This document shows, in pieces, positions 50,257 to 59,538 of a DNA stretch of 64,000 nt. Below the pieces are notes generated by a model. The model did not search any database. It was given only the letters and a program-made list of their open reading frames with translations, and was not told the origin of the DNA. Within the stretch, counting starts at the first letter, position 1. The number at the start of each line of letters is the position of its first letter. The position numbers and the translations under genes are program-made. Source of the stretch: Psychrobacter arcticus 273-4 (GTDB lineage: Bacteria; Pseudomonadota; Gammaproteobacteria; Pseudomonadales; Moraxellaceae); assembly GCF_000012305.1 (NCBI RefSeq), contig NC_007204.1, positions 310,001 to 374,000 on the forward strand, in the 5' to 3' direction.

Positions 50257-50443
50257 ATGGCAATGAACAAATAAAACGCTTAGCAGACTGGCAAGTATAA
50301 AAGTTGGTTGAGCGTTGGATTGGTTGCAGTGGCACTAACCTTAAGTGCCTGTGGTAAAGAAAGATGAGCCAGCGGTAGCGACTGCTGAAGATGCAGAGGT
50401 GATGGACGGGACTGAAAGCGAAGAGCACGTCTCAACCTACTAA
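50257..50443 (+). pseudogene. Broken small lipoprotein gene
   Basis: From ATG 50257 one frame reads MAMNK-stop-NA-stop-QTGKYKSW, then a good lipoprotein signal SVGLVAVALTLSACGK (Cys codon at 50350-50352). A two-base shift then leads to DEPAVATAEDAEVMDG and ESEEHVSTY-stop at 50443. Both nonsense codons (TAA, TAG) are one C-to-T change from Gln codons. The intact ancestor would have been a lipoprotein of about 60 residues with an acidic mature part. A strong terminator follows. The product family is not recognised. Confidence 0.75.
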
Positions 50444-50481
50444 TATGGCAGATAAAACAGCGCTCATGCTATTAAGATGAT

Positions 50482-50525
50482 AAAATGAGGCCCATAATTG
50501 ATTGTGCGTTATGGGCCTCATTTTA
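50482..50525 (+). terminator. Terminator after the lipoprotein pseudogene
   Basis: AAAATGAGGCCCATAA pairs perfectly with TTATGGGCCTCATTTT around an 11-12-base loop. Confidence 0.9.
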
Positions 50526-50598
50526 TAAAAACTATATTATCGCCAAGCGCCTTTTTACTTCATGTTTTCACTCATATTTATTGGAAGTCTGCTAAACC

Positions 50599-51396
50599 AT
50601 GCTTGATACTGCAAATAATCCGACTCGACCTATCGCTTTAGATTTACAAGATATTCATAAAAGCTTCGGCTCATTGGCTGTACTTAAAGGCGTATCTTTG
50701 ACTGCCTATGATGGTGATGTTATCTCTATTTTAGGCTCGTCCGGCTCAGGTAAGTCGACCCTGCTTCGCTGTATCAATTTGCTCGAAAAGCCCAATCAAG
50801 GTCGCATCATTATCGGTAAAGATGAGCTGATGTTGAAGCCGGCTAAGTCAGGCGAATTGCAAGCGGCTGATATCAAGCAGCTAGAACACTTACGCGCCCG
50901 CGTGGGTTTTGTCTTCCAGAATTTCAATCTATGGCCACATAAAACGATTATTGACAATATCATCGAAGGGCCAATACAAGTCTTAAAAATAAAAAAAGAC
51001 CAAGCCATTAGTGATGCTGAAAAGCTGCTCGATAAAGTCGGCCTGCTCGATAAAAAAGACGCTTATCCAGCGAATCTCTCCGGTGGTCAGCGCCAACGTG
51101 TTGCTATTGCACGCGCCCTTGCGATGCAGCCGCAAGTATTATTGTTTGATGAGCCGACTTCTGCCTTAGACCCTGAGCTAGTCAATGAAGTGCTTGCTGT
51201 TATGCGAGAGCTGGCAGCAGAGGGACGCACGATGCTGATTGTGACCCATGAGATGCGTTTTGCTCGTGAAGTTTCTAGCAAAGTGGTGTTCTTGCATCAG
51301 GGCGTTATTGAAGAGATTGGTACGCCTGAACAAGTCTTTGATAATCCTAAGTCTGAGCGTGTCAAAGACTTTATGGCATCACATCGTCAAAATTAA
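50599..51396 (+). CDS. Polar/basic amino-acid ABC transporter ATP-binding protein (HisP-like)
   Basis: 265-residue ATPase of the polar amino-acid (PAAT) family. Walker A is GSSGSGKST (46-54), Q-loop [10 protein letters not shown], signature LSGGQ (160-164), Walker B LLFDEP (181-186) and the H-loop THE. The insertion after the first beta strands ([20 protein letters not shown]) and the NLWPH segment are typical of HisP/AotP basic amino-acid ATPases. Binding proteins (51873, 52760) and permeases (54285, 55033) follow on the same strand but are separated from it and from each other by repeat copies. Confidence 0.92.
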   Translation: MLDTANNPTRPIALDLQDIHKSFGSLAVLKGVSLTAYDGDVISILGSSGSGKSTLLRCINLLEKPNQGRIIIGKDELMLKPAKSGELQAADIKQLEHLRARVGFVFQNFNLWPHKTIIDNIIEGPIQVLKIKKDQAISDAEKLLDKVGLLDKKDAYPANLSGGQRQRVAIARALAMQPQVLLFDEPTSALDPELVNEVLAVMRELAAEGRTMLIVTHEMRFAREVSSKVVFLHQGVIEEIGTPEQVFDNPKSERVKDFMASHRQN

Positions 51397-51596
51397 TCCA
51401 TTGCTAAAATCTGGTAAGATTACAGTCTTGGTAATAATTATTTAAAACACTAAGATTGCACATCGGTAAGTATATTAATGGGTTTATTACTCAATAATCA
51501 CAGTCGGTATGCAAAACGTTTGTTTTTGATATTCCACTCAGGTATTATCAAAAGACCTGTGAGCGGGTATGAACAGCACTTGCCCATATATCTATA

Positions 51597-51734
51597 TATA
51601 GTTGAAATACTTTAAAGTCGCTACCGTATTGCTGGTGTAAATTTTTTGCAGCCTCTGTCTGCGTAGGCACAGCAAGCAAGAAAAATTTGCACCAGTAGTA
51701 CGTGTTGTATCGATATTACTTTTCACCGACTATA
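51597..51734 (-). repeat. 138-bp repeat family, copy 14, inside the amino-acid transporter locus
   Basis: Full copy with mismatched arms in the 476-bp gap between the ATPase gene and the first binding-protein gene. No terminator is evident in that gap. Confidence 0.95.
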
Positions 51735-51872
51735 CCTAATAGCCTGAATATCCAGTTACCTAAATCTGAGTGGCTTGTCTGGCAGGGACGTCAGAGAAAA
51801 TATACCAGAACGCTGTATTAAAAATTAGAGATTAAAAATTATCTTAAAAATCCATCAGAATTTAAGGAACGT

Positions 51873-52673
51873 ATGATGTCGAATTCTCGCCTATTGTGGT
51901 CATCGATGACCGTTACCGCCGCGCTCGTATTAGGTGCTTGTAGCCAACCTGCTAATGACGCTGCTGATACCAATGCAGATACACCGGCAGCAGGAACCTC
52001 TGGCAAGACCATTCGTATTGCGACTGAAGGCGCATACCCTCCTTTTAACTATACCAATGCCGATGGCAGTTTGGCGGGTTTTGATATTGACGTTGCCAAT
52101 GCTTTATGTGAGCAGATGCAAGCCAAATGTGAAATTGTCGCTCAAGATTGGGACGGTATTATCCCGGGTTTATTGGCGCAAAAATATGATGCGGTCATTG
52201 CCGGTATGTCTATTACTGCCGAACGTCAAGAAAAAGTCGATTTCAGCGAGCCTTACTTTGCTAATACGATGGTTTGGCTGACCGACACTAAAGGCAGCTT
52301 TGATCCTAAAGTCATCAAGAATCTGACGCTTGGTGGTCAACGCTCAACGACGCCGGGTGCTTATTTACAAGATAATTATGAAGGCAAAGACGGCAATACC
52401 GTTAAGCTTTATGACAGTTATGACAATGCTTATTTGGACCTAAAGTCTGGTCGTAGTGATGTGGTGCTGGCTGAAAAAGTATCTGCCAAATCATGGTTAG
52501 CAGACAATCCTGAAGGTTTTGGTATCGTTGGTGATGAGATTGACAATGACGATAATATTGCCATTGCTGTGCGTAAAGGCGATGCAATTAAAGAAGACTT
52601 TAATAAAGCGCTGAGTGAAATTCGCAGCAATGGTGAGCTTGCCCGTCTTGAGCAGAAAAACTTCGGTCAATAA
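51873..52673 (+). CDS. Amino-acid ABC transporter substrate-binding lipoprotein (LAO/His-type)
   Basis: 266-residue periplasmic binding protein; the signal ends in lipobox LGAC, so it is a lipoprotein. SBP_bac_3 fold markers are IRIATEGAYPPFNYTNADGS, GFDIDVANALCEQM, QDWDGIIPGLLAQKYDAVIAG and MSITAERQEKVDFSEPYF. These are characteristic of Lys/Arg/ornithine- or His-binding proteins; the ligand is not proven. AAGGAACGT precedes ATG 51873 (a second ATG is three bases on). It is a close paralogue of the next gene. Confidence 0.93.
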   Translation: MMSNSRLLWSSMTVTAALVLGACSQPANDAADTNADTPAAGTSGKTIRIATEGAYPPFNYTNADGSLAGFDIDVANALCEQMQAKCEIVAQDWDGIIPGLLAQKYDAVIAGMSITAERQEKVDFSEPYFANTMVWLTDTKGSFDPKVIKNLTLGGQRSTTPGAYLQDNYEGKDGNTVKLYDSYDNAYLDLKSGRSDVVLAEKVSAKSWLADNPEGFGIVGDEIDNDDNIAIAVRKGDAIKEDFNKALSEIRSNGELARLEQKNFGQ

Positions 52674-52759
52674 GCTGTAATCATTATCGTCGATTGATAA
52701 TGTCCGTCTTAAGCGGCGGATATATATACGGCTGGTAAATATATTAAGGAATACCCACT

Positions 52760-53689
52760 ATGATAGTTGCAATGACCTCATTAATGACAAAAAAAGCCTT
52801 GTGGTTAGCACCATTAAGTGCTGCCATGCTGATGCTGGCAGGTTGTAATAATAGCGCTGCACCGGTAGAAACTACTGAGACAGATGCCGCAACTGACGTG
52901 CCTTTAAATATCAAAATAGCGACAGAATCAAGCTATAAACCTTTTAGCTATACCGATGCAGATGGTAAGTTAATCGGCTATGAGATTGAATTGGTCGACG
53001 CGCTTTGTGCGCAAATGAAAGCTAAATGTGAAGTCATTTCGCAAGATTGGGATGGACTCATTCCAGGTTTGAATGCGCAGAAGTTTGATGCTGCTATCGC
53101 TGGCATGTCAATCACCCCTGAGCGCAAAGAAGTGGTCGAATTTAGCGACCCTTATTTTCATAGTGGTATTATCTTAATCGGTAAGAAAGGCGATGATGTC
53201 AGTGTTGACGCTCTAAAAGGTCAGCCTATTGCCTCACAGCGTTCAACGGTTGCCTCGCAATATCTACAAGATAAACACGCTGACGCTGACATCAAACTTT
53301 ATGATACCCAAGACAACGCTTATTTAGATCTAACGTCAGGCCGTGTGCGTGCGATGATGTCTGATAAAGTAACTGGTATCGACTGGCTAAAAACAGAAGC
53401 CGGTAAAGACTATGAAGTAAAAGGTCAAGAAATCAGCACCAGCGATGATGCGATGGGTATTGCTTTCCGTAAAGGTGATCCATTGGTTGCTAAATTCAAT
53501 AAAGCCTTGGCCGAGTTAAAAGACAATGGCACTTATGATCAAATCACGGGTAGCTATTTTGGTACCAGCTCAACCACTGCTGCTCAAAAAGCAGTCGCTG
53601 CTAATGATATCAAAGAAGTAGTAGTCGTAGATAAAGGTAATGTAGAGGCTGATGCGGTGATTGCTAAAGAAGAGCAAGCGCAACGCTAA
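52760..53689 (+). CDS. Second paralogous amino-acid-binding lipoprotein
   Basis: 309-residue lipoprotein with lipobox LAGC, homologous to the preceding gene throughout (IKIATESSYKPFSYTDADGK, QDWDGLIPGLNAQKFDAAIA, MSITPERKEVVEFSDPYF). It differs by a C-terminal extension of about 35 residues (KAVAANDIKEVVVVDKGNVE) that is not part of the fold. AAGGA lies upstream of ATG 52760; internal ATGs at 52772 and 52784 also give valid signals. It ends at a terminator. Two binding proteins for one transporter suggest a widened ligand range. Confidence 0.92.
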   Translation: MIVAMTSLMTKKALWLAPLSAAMLMLAGCNNSAAPVETTETDAATDVPLNIKIATESSYKPFSYTDADGKLIGYEIELVDALCAQMKAKCEVISQDWDGLIPGLNAQKFDAAIAGMSITPERKEVVEFSDPYFHSGIILIGKKGDDVSVDALKGQPIASQRSTVASQYLQDKHADADIKLYDTQDNAYLDLTSGRVRAMMSDKVTGIDWLKTEAGKDYEVKGQEISTSDDAMGIAFRKGDPLVAKFNKALAELKDNGTYDQITGSYFGTSSTTAAQKAVAANDIKEVVVVDKGNVEADAVIAKEEQAQR

Positions 53690-53782
53690 CAGAAGCGCCA
53701 GCTATAGATAGCGCCGCACAATAAAGGCTCAGTAGTATTGCCGTATCCAAAACTGCATGAATAGTGTCTTGATAAGCATGAG

Positions 53783-53813
53783 GACATCGCCATTATGGTG
53801 ATGTCTTTTTTTT
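53783..53813 (+). terminator. Terminator after the binding-protein genes
   Basis: GACATCGCCA pairs with TGGTGATGTC (one G-U) around TTA, followed by a long T run. Confidence 0.88.
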
Positions 53814-53893
53814 ATAACAAACCATTCCGTTTTAAGCATTATAGACGGTCAGTTTTTATCAAATTTAGCTGATTTATTTGATATTTGTCGTGA

Positions 53894-54031
53894 TATAGTT
53901 GAAATACTTTAAAGTCGCTACCGTATTGCTGGTGTAAATTTTTTGCAGCCTCTGTCTGCGTAGGCACAGCAAGCAAGAAAAATTTGTACCAGCAGTACGT
54001 GTTGTATCGATATTACTTTTCACCGACTATA
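53894..54031 (-). repeat. 138-bp repeat family, copy 15, upstream of permease genes
   Basis: Full copy between the binding-protein terminator and the permease genes. Intermediate left arm (GTACTGCTGG), with TTGTACCAG instead of TTGCACCAG. The remaining 253 bp before the permease start hold no gene that I trust. Confidence 0.95.
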
Positions 54032-54284
54032 AGTGTCTATTTAGGCAGTGCTTTTACGCGTGAGTATTAACATAGCAGCGAATGAATATGATAAAATCAG
54101 CGCTCTTTTTTGCTGTGTCAATTACCGCAGCAATAATCGTATCAATCTAGCGTCCATCTACGACGCAAATGACTCATACTTACTGGGTCTAAAATACGTT
54201 TATTAGCTGTGCTCAGCTATTGATGCTGATTCTTTTAACTCATATTTTGCAATTTGCTAATATAAAGAGACTGAGTGGATAATT

Positions 54285-55019
54285 GTGTTTGATTTACAAG
54301 GATTTGGCGCGCTCTTATTGAGCGGTGCTACCGTCACTATACAGCTTGCCGTGACCAGTTTGATCATCGGCATGGTCTTAGGCTTGCTCGGTGCCACAGC
54401 GAAGCTGTCTAATATCTGGCTGCTGCGTAAGATTGCGACCGTGTATACCGCTACGATGCGCGGTATTCCTGAGCTGCTATTGGTGCTGTTTATCTATTAT
54501 GGCGGCTCTATATTACTGATGAGTATCCTCAAAAAGTTCGGCTATAACGACTATGTCGAAATTAGCGCTTTTTGGGGCGGCGTGATGGCATTGTCTATCG
54601 CTTTTGGTGCTTATGCGACCGAAATCTTTCGTATGTCGATTCAAGAGATTCCGATAGGACAGCAAGAAGCGGCGCAAGCAATTGGTATGCGTCCTTTTCA
54701 GACTTTTTATCGCATTACCTTGCCACAAGTATGGCAGATTGCGTTGCCAGGATTGGGTAACTTATTCTTGGTTTTGCTCAAAGATACGGCATTGGTGTCG
54801 GTTGTAGGTCTTAAAGATATCATGTATCAGTCCTCGCGCGCGGCGCAGTCAACACAGCAGCCGTTCACCTTTTATATGGCGGCGGCGATTATTTATTTGG
54901 GTCTGACCATGCTGATTACTGGCTTTATGATGTGGCTTGAATGGCGTGCCAATCCAGCAGCGCGTTATGCTAAAAAGCTCAGCCGTCAAACCATTCAACG
55001 TCAATCGACCATAGGATAA
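54285..55019 (+). CDS. Amino-acid ABC transporter permease (HisQ-like)
   Basis: 244-residue inner-membrane permease with about five helices. The N-terminal GATVTIQLAVTSLIIGMVLG, the RGIPELLLVLFIYYGG segment, and the EAA loop with EAAQAIGMRPFQTFYRITLP (ATPase contact) are typical of HisQ. The start is a GTG at 54285 with GAGTGGAT upstream. hisM follows after 13 bp. The permease pair is cut off from its ATPase and binding proteins by a terminator and a repeat copy. Confidence 0.93.
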   Translation: MFDLQGFGALLLSGATVTIQLAVTSLIIGMVLGLLGATAKLSNIWLLRKIATVYTATMRGIPELLLVLFIYYGGSILLMSILKKFGYNDYVEISAFWGGVMALSIAFGAYATEIFRMSIQEIPIGQQEAAQAIGMRPFQTFYRITLPQVWQIALPGLGNLFLVLLKDTALVSVVGLKDIMYQSSRAAQSTQQPFTFYMAAAIIYLGLTMLITGFMMWLEWRANPAARYAKKLSRQTIQRQSTIG

Positions 55020-55032
55020 GGGGACAGATACT

Positions 55033-55758
55033 ATGGATTGGAATTGGCAGGTGATTTTTGACCATATCCCAGATTTACTCGGTGGCGCGGTTTTAACCGT
55101 ACAGCTGGTCATTTTCTCAGGGGTTATCGGGCTGTTTTTTGGTTTGGTTTTGGCGCTGTTACGGCTGTCTAAAAACTGGATGGTACAGATACTCCCTTTT
55201 CTGTATATCTTCTTTTTCCGTGGCACACCGCTACTAGTACAGATATTTTTGATTTACTACGGTCTTGGGCAGTTTGAAGCTGTACGTGAGTCTTTCTTAT
55301 GGGAGCCGGTACTAAGTCAAGCCTATTGGTGTGCCATCATTGCTTTTACCCTAAATACCAGTGCTTATTTGGCGGAGATTATCCGCGGTGCAATCCAAAA
55401 TATTCCGGTGGGTGAGCTTGAAGCTGCCGATGCGATTGGGATGTCAAAGTGGCAAAAACTGACGCGCATTACGTTACCGCGTGCCTTTGGTATCGTGATT
55501 CCAGTGTACAGTAATGAAGTTATCTTTATGCTAAAAGGTAGTGCGCTAGCGTCAACCATTGCTTTGATGGATATCACTGGCGTTGCCCGTACCATTAGTG
55601 CGCGTACTTATACCTTGATGGAGCTGTTCTTCGCTGCAGGTATCGTTTATCTTTTATTGTCGTGGGTGATTTTATTCAGCTTTAGAATGTTTGAAAAGCG
55701 TATGAATCGTCACGCAAGCTATGTGCCACCAGATGTGAGCACGCATACGGTTGGCTAA
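55033..55758 (+). CDS. Amino-acid ABC transporter permease (HisM-like)
   Basis: 241-residue partner permease. Hallmarks are DLLGGAVLTVQLVIFSGVIG, FFRGTPLLVQIFLIYYGLGQ and the EAA loop ELEAADAIGMSKWQKLTRIT followed by LPRAFGIVIP. Basic-amino-acid type (HisM/ArtM) by the FEAVRES insertion after the Q residue. AAGGGGA precedes ATG 55033. It forms a heterodimer with the preceding permease by family knowledge. Confidence 0.93.
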   Translation: MDWNWQVIFDHIPDLLGGAVLTVQLVIFSGVIGLFFGLVLALLRLSKNWMVQILPFLYIFFFRGTPLLVQIFLIYYGLGQFEAVRESFLWEPVLSQAYWCAIIAFTLNTSAYLAEIIRGAIQNIPVGELEAADAIGMSKWQKLTRITLPRAFGIVIPVYSNEVIFMLKGSALASTIALMDITGVARTISARTYTLMELFFAAGIVYLLLSWVILFSFRMFEKRMNRHASYVPPDVSTHTVG

Positions 55759-55856
55759 TAAGTTGTCACGAAAAACAACTTATTATAAACGTCGTGTTAA
55801 ATAGTGCAGTATATGTCTCTTTTCAAAATATCAATAATTTGCTGTGAGTGCCTAGA

Positions 55857-56573
55857 ATGAGCCAATCACCATCTATATCCTTAGTCGATACAATTGCTGC
55901 CAGTGCCAATGATGACGCGAGCAACGCCACTGTTAATGATAGCGTACGTGCATCTATTGGCAAGGTCGTTTGCGTCGGTCGTAACTATGTGGCGCACGCT
56001 CAAGAGTTGGGTAATGAAGTGCCAACGTCGCCCATCTTATTTATGAAACCAGCATCGTCAGTGGTCAGTGTGCATCATGATATTGTGCGTCCAGATTCAG
56101 AACAGTTTGGTGAGACACATTATGAAGCTGAGCTGTGTATTCAGCTGTCAGCGGATTTATCTAAGGCAACCATCGCACAAGCACAGCAAGCTATTGGCGG
56201 CGTAACTTTAGGGCTTGATTTAACCTTACGCGAGCTGCAAAGCAAGCTAAAAGACAAAGGTCATCCTTGGGAGCGAGCCAAGTGCTTTGATGGTGCTTGC
56301 GTGCTGGCTGATTGGATTGCGCCGCAAGCATTTGGTGACTTTAAAAATGTCGAATATCAGTTTTACATTAATAATGAGCTCAAGCAAAATGGTGATAGTG
56401 CGTTGATGTTGTTTCCAGTTTATGAGTTGTTGGTTGATATCAGTCATGCCTTTAGTCTACAAGCAGGCGATGTCATTATGACTGGTACGCCAAGTGGCGT
56501 TGGGATACTTCAGGCAGGTGATGCGCTAAAACTCAAGTTAGATGCTCATGAATGGCAGGTTCAGGTTCGATAA
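55857..56573 (+). CDS. Fumarylacetoacetate hydrolase (FAH) family protein
   Basis: 238-residue cytoplasmic enzyme of the FAH/YcgM type; members hydrolyse or decarboxylate acylpyruvates or oxaloacetate, and the substrate here is open. Markers are VCVGRNYVAHAQELGNEVP, PILFMKPASSVV, the metal ligands in HYEAELCIQL (Glu residues) and a later Asp in TLGLDLTLRELQ, KCFDGACVL and MTGTPSGVGILQAGD. The first 30 residues are a Ser/Asp/Asn-rich extension. ATG 55857 is preferred to an in-frame GTG nine bases upstream. It ends at a terminator. Confidence 0.9.
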   Translation: MSQSPSISLVDTIAASANDDASNATVNDSVRASIGKVVCVGRNYVAHAQELGNEVPTSPILFMKPASSVVSVHHDIVRPDSEQFGETHYEAELCIQLSADLSKATIAQAQQAIGGVTLGLDLTLRELQSKLKDKGHPWERAKCFDGACVLADWIAPQAFGDFKNVEYQFYINNELKQNGDSALMLFPVYELLVDISHAFSLQAGDVIMTGTPSGVGILQAGDALKLKLDAHEWQVQVR

Positions 56574-56623
56574 TTTTTTATAGAAGCATTCTCGTATAAG
56601 TTTTTAAATGCATTGACGCTATC

Positions 56624-56657
56624 AAAAAATCTCAAGTTAACACTTGGGATTTTTTTG
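56624..56657 (+). terminator. Terminator of the FAH-family gene
   Basis: AAAAATCTCAAGT pairs with ACTTGGGATTTTT (G-U allowed) around TAAC. Confidence 0.88.
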
Positions 56658-56720
56658 GTTTATCAGTGGTAATAGCCATTTGTCATGAGGTTATCGGCAC
56701 ATTGCCATCAAATTATCATC

Positions 56721-56854
56721 TATAGTCGGTGAAAAGTAATATCGATACAACAGGTACTACTGGTGCAAATTTTTCTTGCTTGCTGTGCCTACGCAGACAG
56801 AGGCTGCAAAAAATTTACACCAGCAATACGGTAGCGACTTTAAAGTATTTCAAC
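56721..56854 (+). repeat. 138-bp repeat family, copy 16, right terminus altered
   Basis: Full copy except that the right end reads CAACGTAC instead of CAACTATA. Mismatched arms. Lies 115 bp upstream of the PhoX-like gene. Confidence 0.93.
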
Positions 56855-56969
56855 GTACTGTCATAAATACTCAGTAGGCTTAGGCGTAATTCTTATTTTG
56901 ATGGTTGCAACTATAAGACTGCAATCAACTCTTTCATGCCAATCAAGCCTAACGGCAAGGTGACTGATA

Positions 56970-59171
56970 ATGACATTATTGAATAACAAACAACAACTTG
57001 CCCATGAAGTCGTTGAAAATTCCAACCCGACCAACAATATCGATTTTCAAACCATTATTAGTCGTCGTTTAAACCGACGTAGTATCCTAAAAGGTGGCAC
57101 AGGATTAACGGCGGCGGCGTTTTTTGGCGCGCTACCCTTGGTCGGCTATAGTGCTGACGGTGACAGCAGTCCTATCAAAAATAAGGGCAATGCTGCTGCT
57201 ATCCCTGCACAAGGTAATCTCAAACGTCCCGAAACTTTGAAGTTTACGGCAGTGGCGCATTCAACTGCCGAAACGATGAGCGTGGCAGCAGGCTATAAGG
57301 CCGAGATAATACTGCCTCTTGGTACGCCGCTGATATCTGGTATCGATGACTGGAAAGACAATCGAGAGCAGTCAGCAGAGTCATTCGAATGGCGTATGGG
57401 TGATAACCATGATGGTATGTGGTTCTTTGGTAAAAAGGGCGGTGCCTATGATGCCAAAGCGTCAGAGAATGGGCTGCTGGTGATGAATCATGAATATGTC
57501 AATAGTGCCGAGCTGAGTCCTTTTGGCTATGATGTGAAAGAAGACAATAATGCTGCGCCTATCTTTCAGAGCCGCCGCCGCGCCAGCGATGTGCGCCGTG
57601 AAGTCAACTGCCACGGGGTAGCTGTGGTAGAGATGAAACGCCGCACGGATGGTATGGGCTATGAGATGGTACGAGATTCAAAATATAATCGCCGCATCAC
57701 TAGCAGTACGACCGCTCAACTAACTGGGCCAGTTGCTGGCTCTGATTTGCTTAAGACCAAATTTGATCCGACAGGCTTTCAGACTCGTGGTATCAATAAT
57801 AACTGCGGTGCAGGATTGTCACCTTGGGGCACTTATCTGACCACTGAAGAAAATTTCTTGGGCGTGTTCGCACGTGGGCAAGATGCCAGCCAATTAAGCG
57901 CTGGGCATAACTATGGTCGCGAACGCTACGGGGCAACGGAAAACTTCCCAGGTTGGGAGTATTTATGGCATACCCCTGATGCTAAAGATGCCAAGATAGC
58001 AGACGAGTTTTCACGCTGGGATATGACCGCCGTCGGTGCTAGCGCTGCTGATGATTACCGCAATGGCTTTAATACCTTTGGTTACATCACCGAAATTGAC
58101 CCTTTTGATAAAAGCTCTATGCCACAAAAACGCACGGCATTGGGACGTTTTGCTCATGAAAATTGCGCCTATGCCCCTGTTGAGCAAGGCAAACCTGTGG
58201 TCTTTTATATGGGTGACGATGCTCGGGGCGAATATATTTATAAGTTCGTTTCCAAAGCCACATGGTCAAATGCTGATATCGGTGGTGGATTGAAAGCAGG
58301 TGACAAGTATTTGAATGATGGCACGCTCTATGTTGCTATCTTTAATGAAAATGGTCGTGGTAAATGGAAAGCGCTCGTCCATGGTCAAAATGGACTGGAT
58401 GTCTCGAATACTGTTTTGCCTTTTCATGGACAAGATGAGGTGTTGGTCTTTGCCCGTGCGGCGGCAGATGTGGTCGGTGCCACCAAAATGGATCGCCCTG
58501 AATGGGTATCAGTCAGTCCTATGACGGGCGAGGTCTATGTGACATTGACCAATAATAAATATCGCGGCGTACGTGATGATCAGCCAGTTTCAGCTGCCAA
58601 CCCACGCAGCTATGACACTGGTGGCAAAGCGCTCGGCAATGACAATGGCCATATTATTCGCTGGGCAGAAGCAGGGGGCGATCATGCGGCAACAAGTTTT
58701 GAATGGGATATTTATTTGTTTGCCGCGCCGAGTGATTTGTCTGCAGAAAACTTATCTCAACTGAATGACAATAATGATTTCTCTTCTCCCGATGGTTTGT
58801 ACTTCGATCCACGTGGCGTATTGTGGATTCAAACAGATGACGGTGCTTATACCGATACCAGTAGCTGTATGTTGCTAGCAGCGCTACCGGGCAATGTCAG
58901 CGATGGAACCCTCACTACTACGTCAGCGGGGCAAAAAACCCGAGTCGGCATGCCTGCCAATAATGACAATATCAAACGTTTTTTCGTCGGTCCTGCAGGC
59001 TGCGAAGTCACCGGTATTACCATGACCCCAGATTTTAAGACATTATTTATAAACATTCAGCATCCGGGTAATACGTGGGGTGCTGTTGCTGGAGGCAGTA
59101 CGCCACGCTCAGCGACCGTCATGATTACACGCGAGGATGGTGATGTGATACTGGCAGAGTCTTTTGTCTAG
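56970..59171 (+). CDS. PhoX-family (DUF839) alkaline phosphatase-like protein, Tat-exported
   Basis: 733-residue precursor. A twin-arginine signal is visible: NRRSILKGG (R36, R37), then a hydrophobic stretch TAAAFFGALPLVGYS, preceded by an unusually long 35-residue n-region. The mature part matches DUF839/PhoX: GMWFFGKKGG, GLLVMNHEYVN, HGVAVVEM, NCGAGLSPWGTYLTTEEN, GRFAHENCAYAP, FYMGDDARGEYIYKFV, PDGLYFDPRGVLWIQTDDG and a C-terminal VTGITMTPDFKTLFINIQHPG. PhoX enzymes are Ca/Fe-dependent phosphomonoesterases active on the periplasmic side; phosphate regulation cannot be seen in the spacer by eye. Confidence 0.9.
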   Translation: MTLLNNKQQLAHEVVENSNPTNNIDFQTIISRRLNRRSILKGGTGLTAAAFFGALPLVGYSADGDSSPIKNKGNAAAIPAQGNLKRPETLKFTAVAHSTAETMSVAAGYKAEIILPLGTPLISGIDDWKDNREQSAESFEWRMGDNHDGMWFFGKKGGAYDAKASENGLLVMNHEYVNSAELSPFGYDVKEDNNAAPIFQSRRRASDVRREVNCHGVAVVEMKRRTDGMGYEMVRDSKYNRRITSSTTAQLTGPVAGSDLLKTKFDPTGFQTRGINNNCGAGLSPWGTYLTTEENFLGVFARGQDASQLSAGHNYGRERYGATENFPGWEYLWHTPDAKDAKIADEFSRWDMTAVGASAADDYRNGFNTFGYITEIDPFDKSSMPQKRTALGRFAHENCAYAPVEQGKPVVFYMGDDARGEYIYKFVSKATWSNADIGGGLKAGDKYLNDGTLYVAIFNENGRGKWKALVHGQNGLDVSNTVLPFHGQDEVLVFARAAADVVGATKMDRPEWVSVSPMTGEVYVTLTNNKYRGVRDDQPVSAANPRSYDTGGKALGNDNGHIIRWAEAGGDHAATSFEWDIYLFAAPSDLSAENLSQLNDNNDFSSPDGLYFDPRGVLWIQTDDGAYTDTSSCMLLAALPGNVSDGTLTTTSAGQKTRVGMPANNDNIKRFFVGPAGCEVTGITMTPDFKTLFINIQHPGNTWGAVAGGSTPRSATVMITREDGDVILAESFV

Positions 59172-59212
59172 TTAGACATTTGCATAAGCATTTATACGTC
59201 TTAGTAAACATA

Positions 59213-59242
59213 AAAATCCCAAGTCATGGCTTAGGGTTTTTG
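59213..59242 (+). terminator. Probable terminator of the PhoX-like gene
   Basis: AAAAATCCCAAG pairs imperfectly with CTTAGGGTTTTT. Confidence 0.6.
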
Positions 59243-59263
59243 TGTTTTAGGCGATAGCTACTA

Positions 59264-59401
59264 TATAGTTGAAATACTTTAAAGTCGCTACCGTATTGCT
59301 GGTGTAAATTTTTTGCAGCCTCTGTCTGCGTAGGCACAGCAAGCAAGAAAAATTTGCACCAGTAGTACGTGTTGTATCGATATTACTTTTCACCGACTAT
59401 A
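59264..59401 (-). repeat. 138-bp repeat family, copy 17
   Basis: Full copy, mismatched arms, in the 367-bp gap between the PhoX-like and lipase-like genes, downstream of the probable terminator. Confidence 0.95.
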
Positions 59402-59538
59402 GTGTGCAAGCTTTCATGCTATAAACTTTGATGTTTTTTTGACAATAAAGATACTTGATAGTTAAATCATTCTCTTCTGTTTAAGACAATTACAGGATAG
59501 TATGAAAAACCTCTTTAATTGCTTGATATGTCAACACT

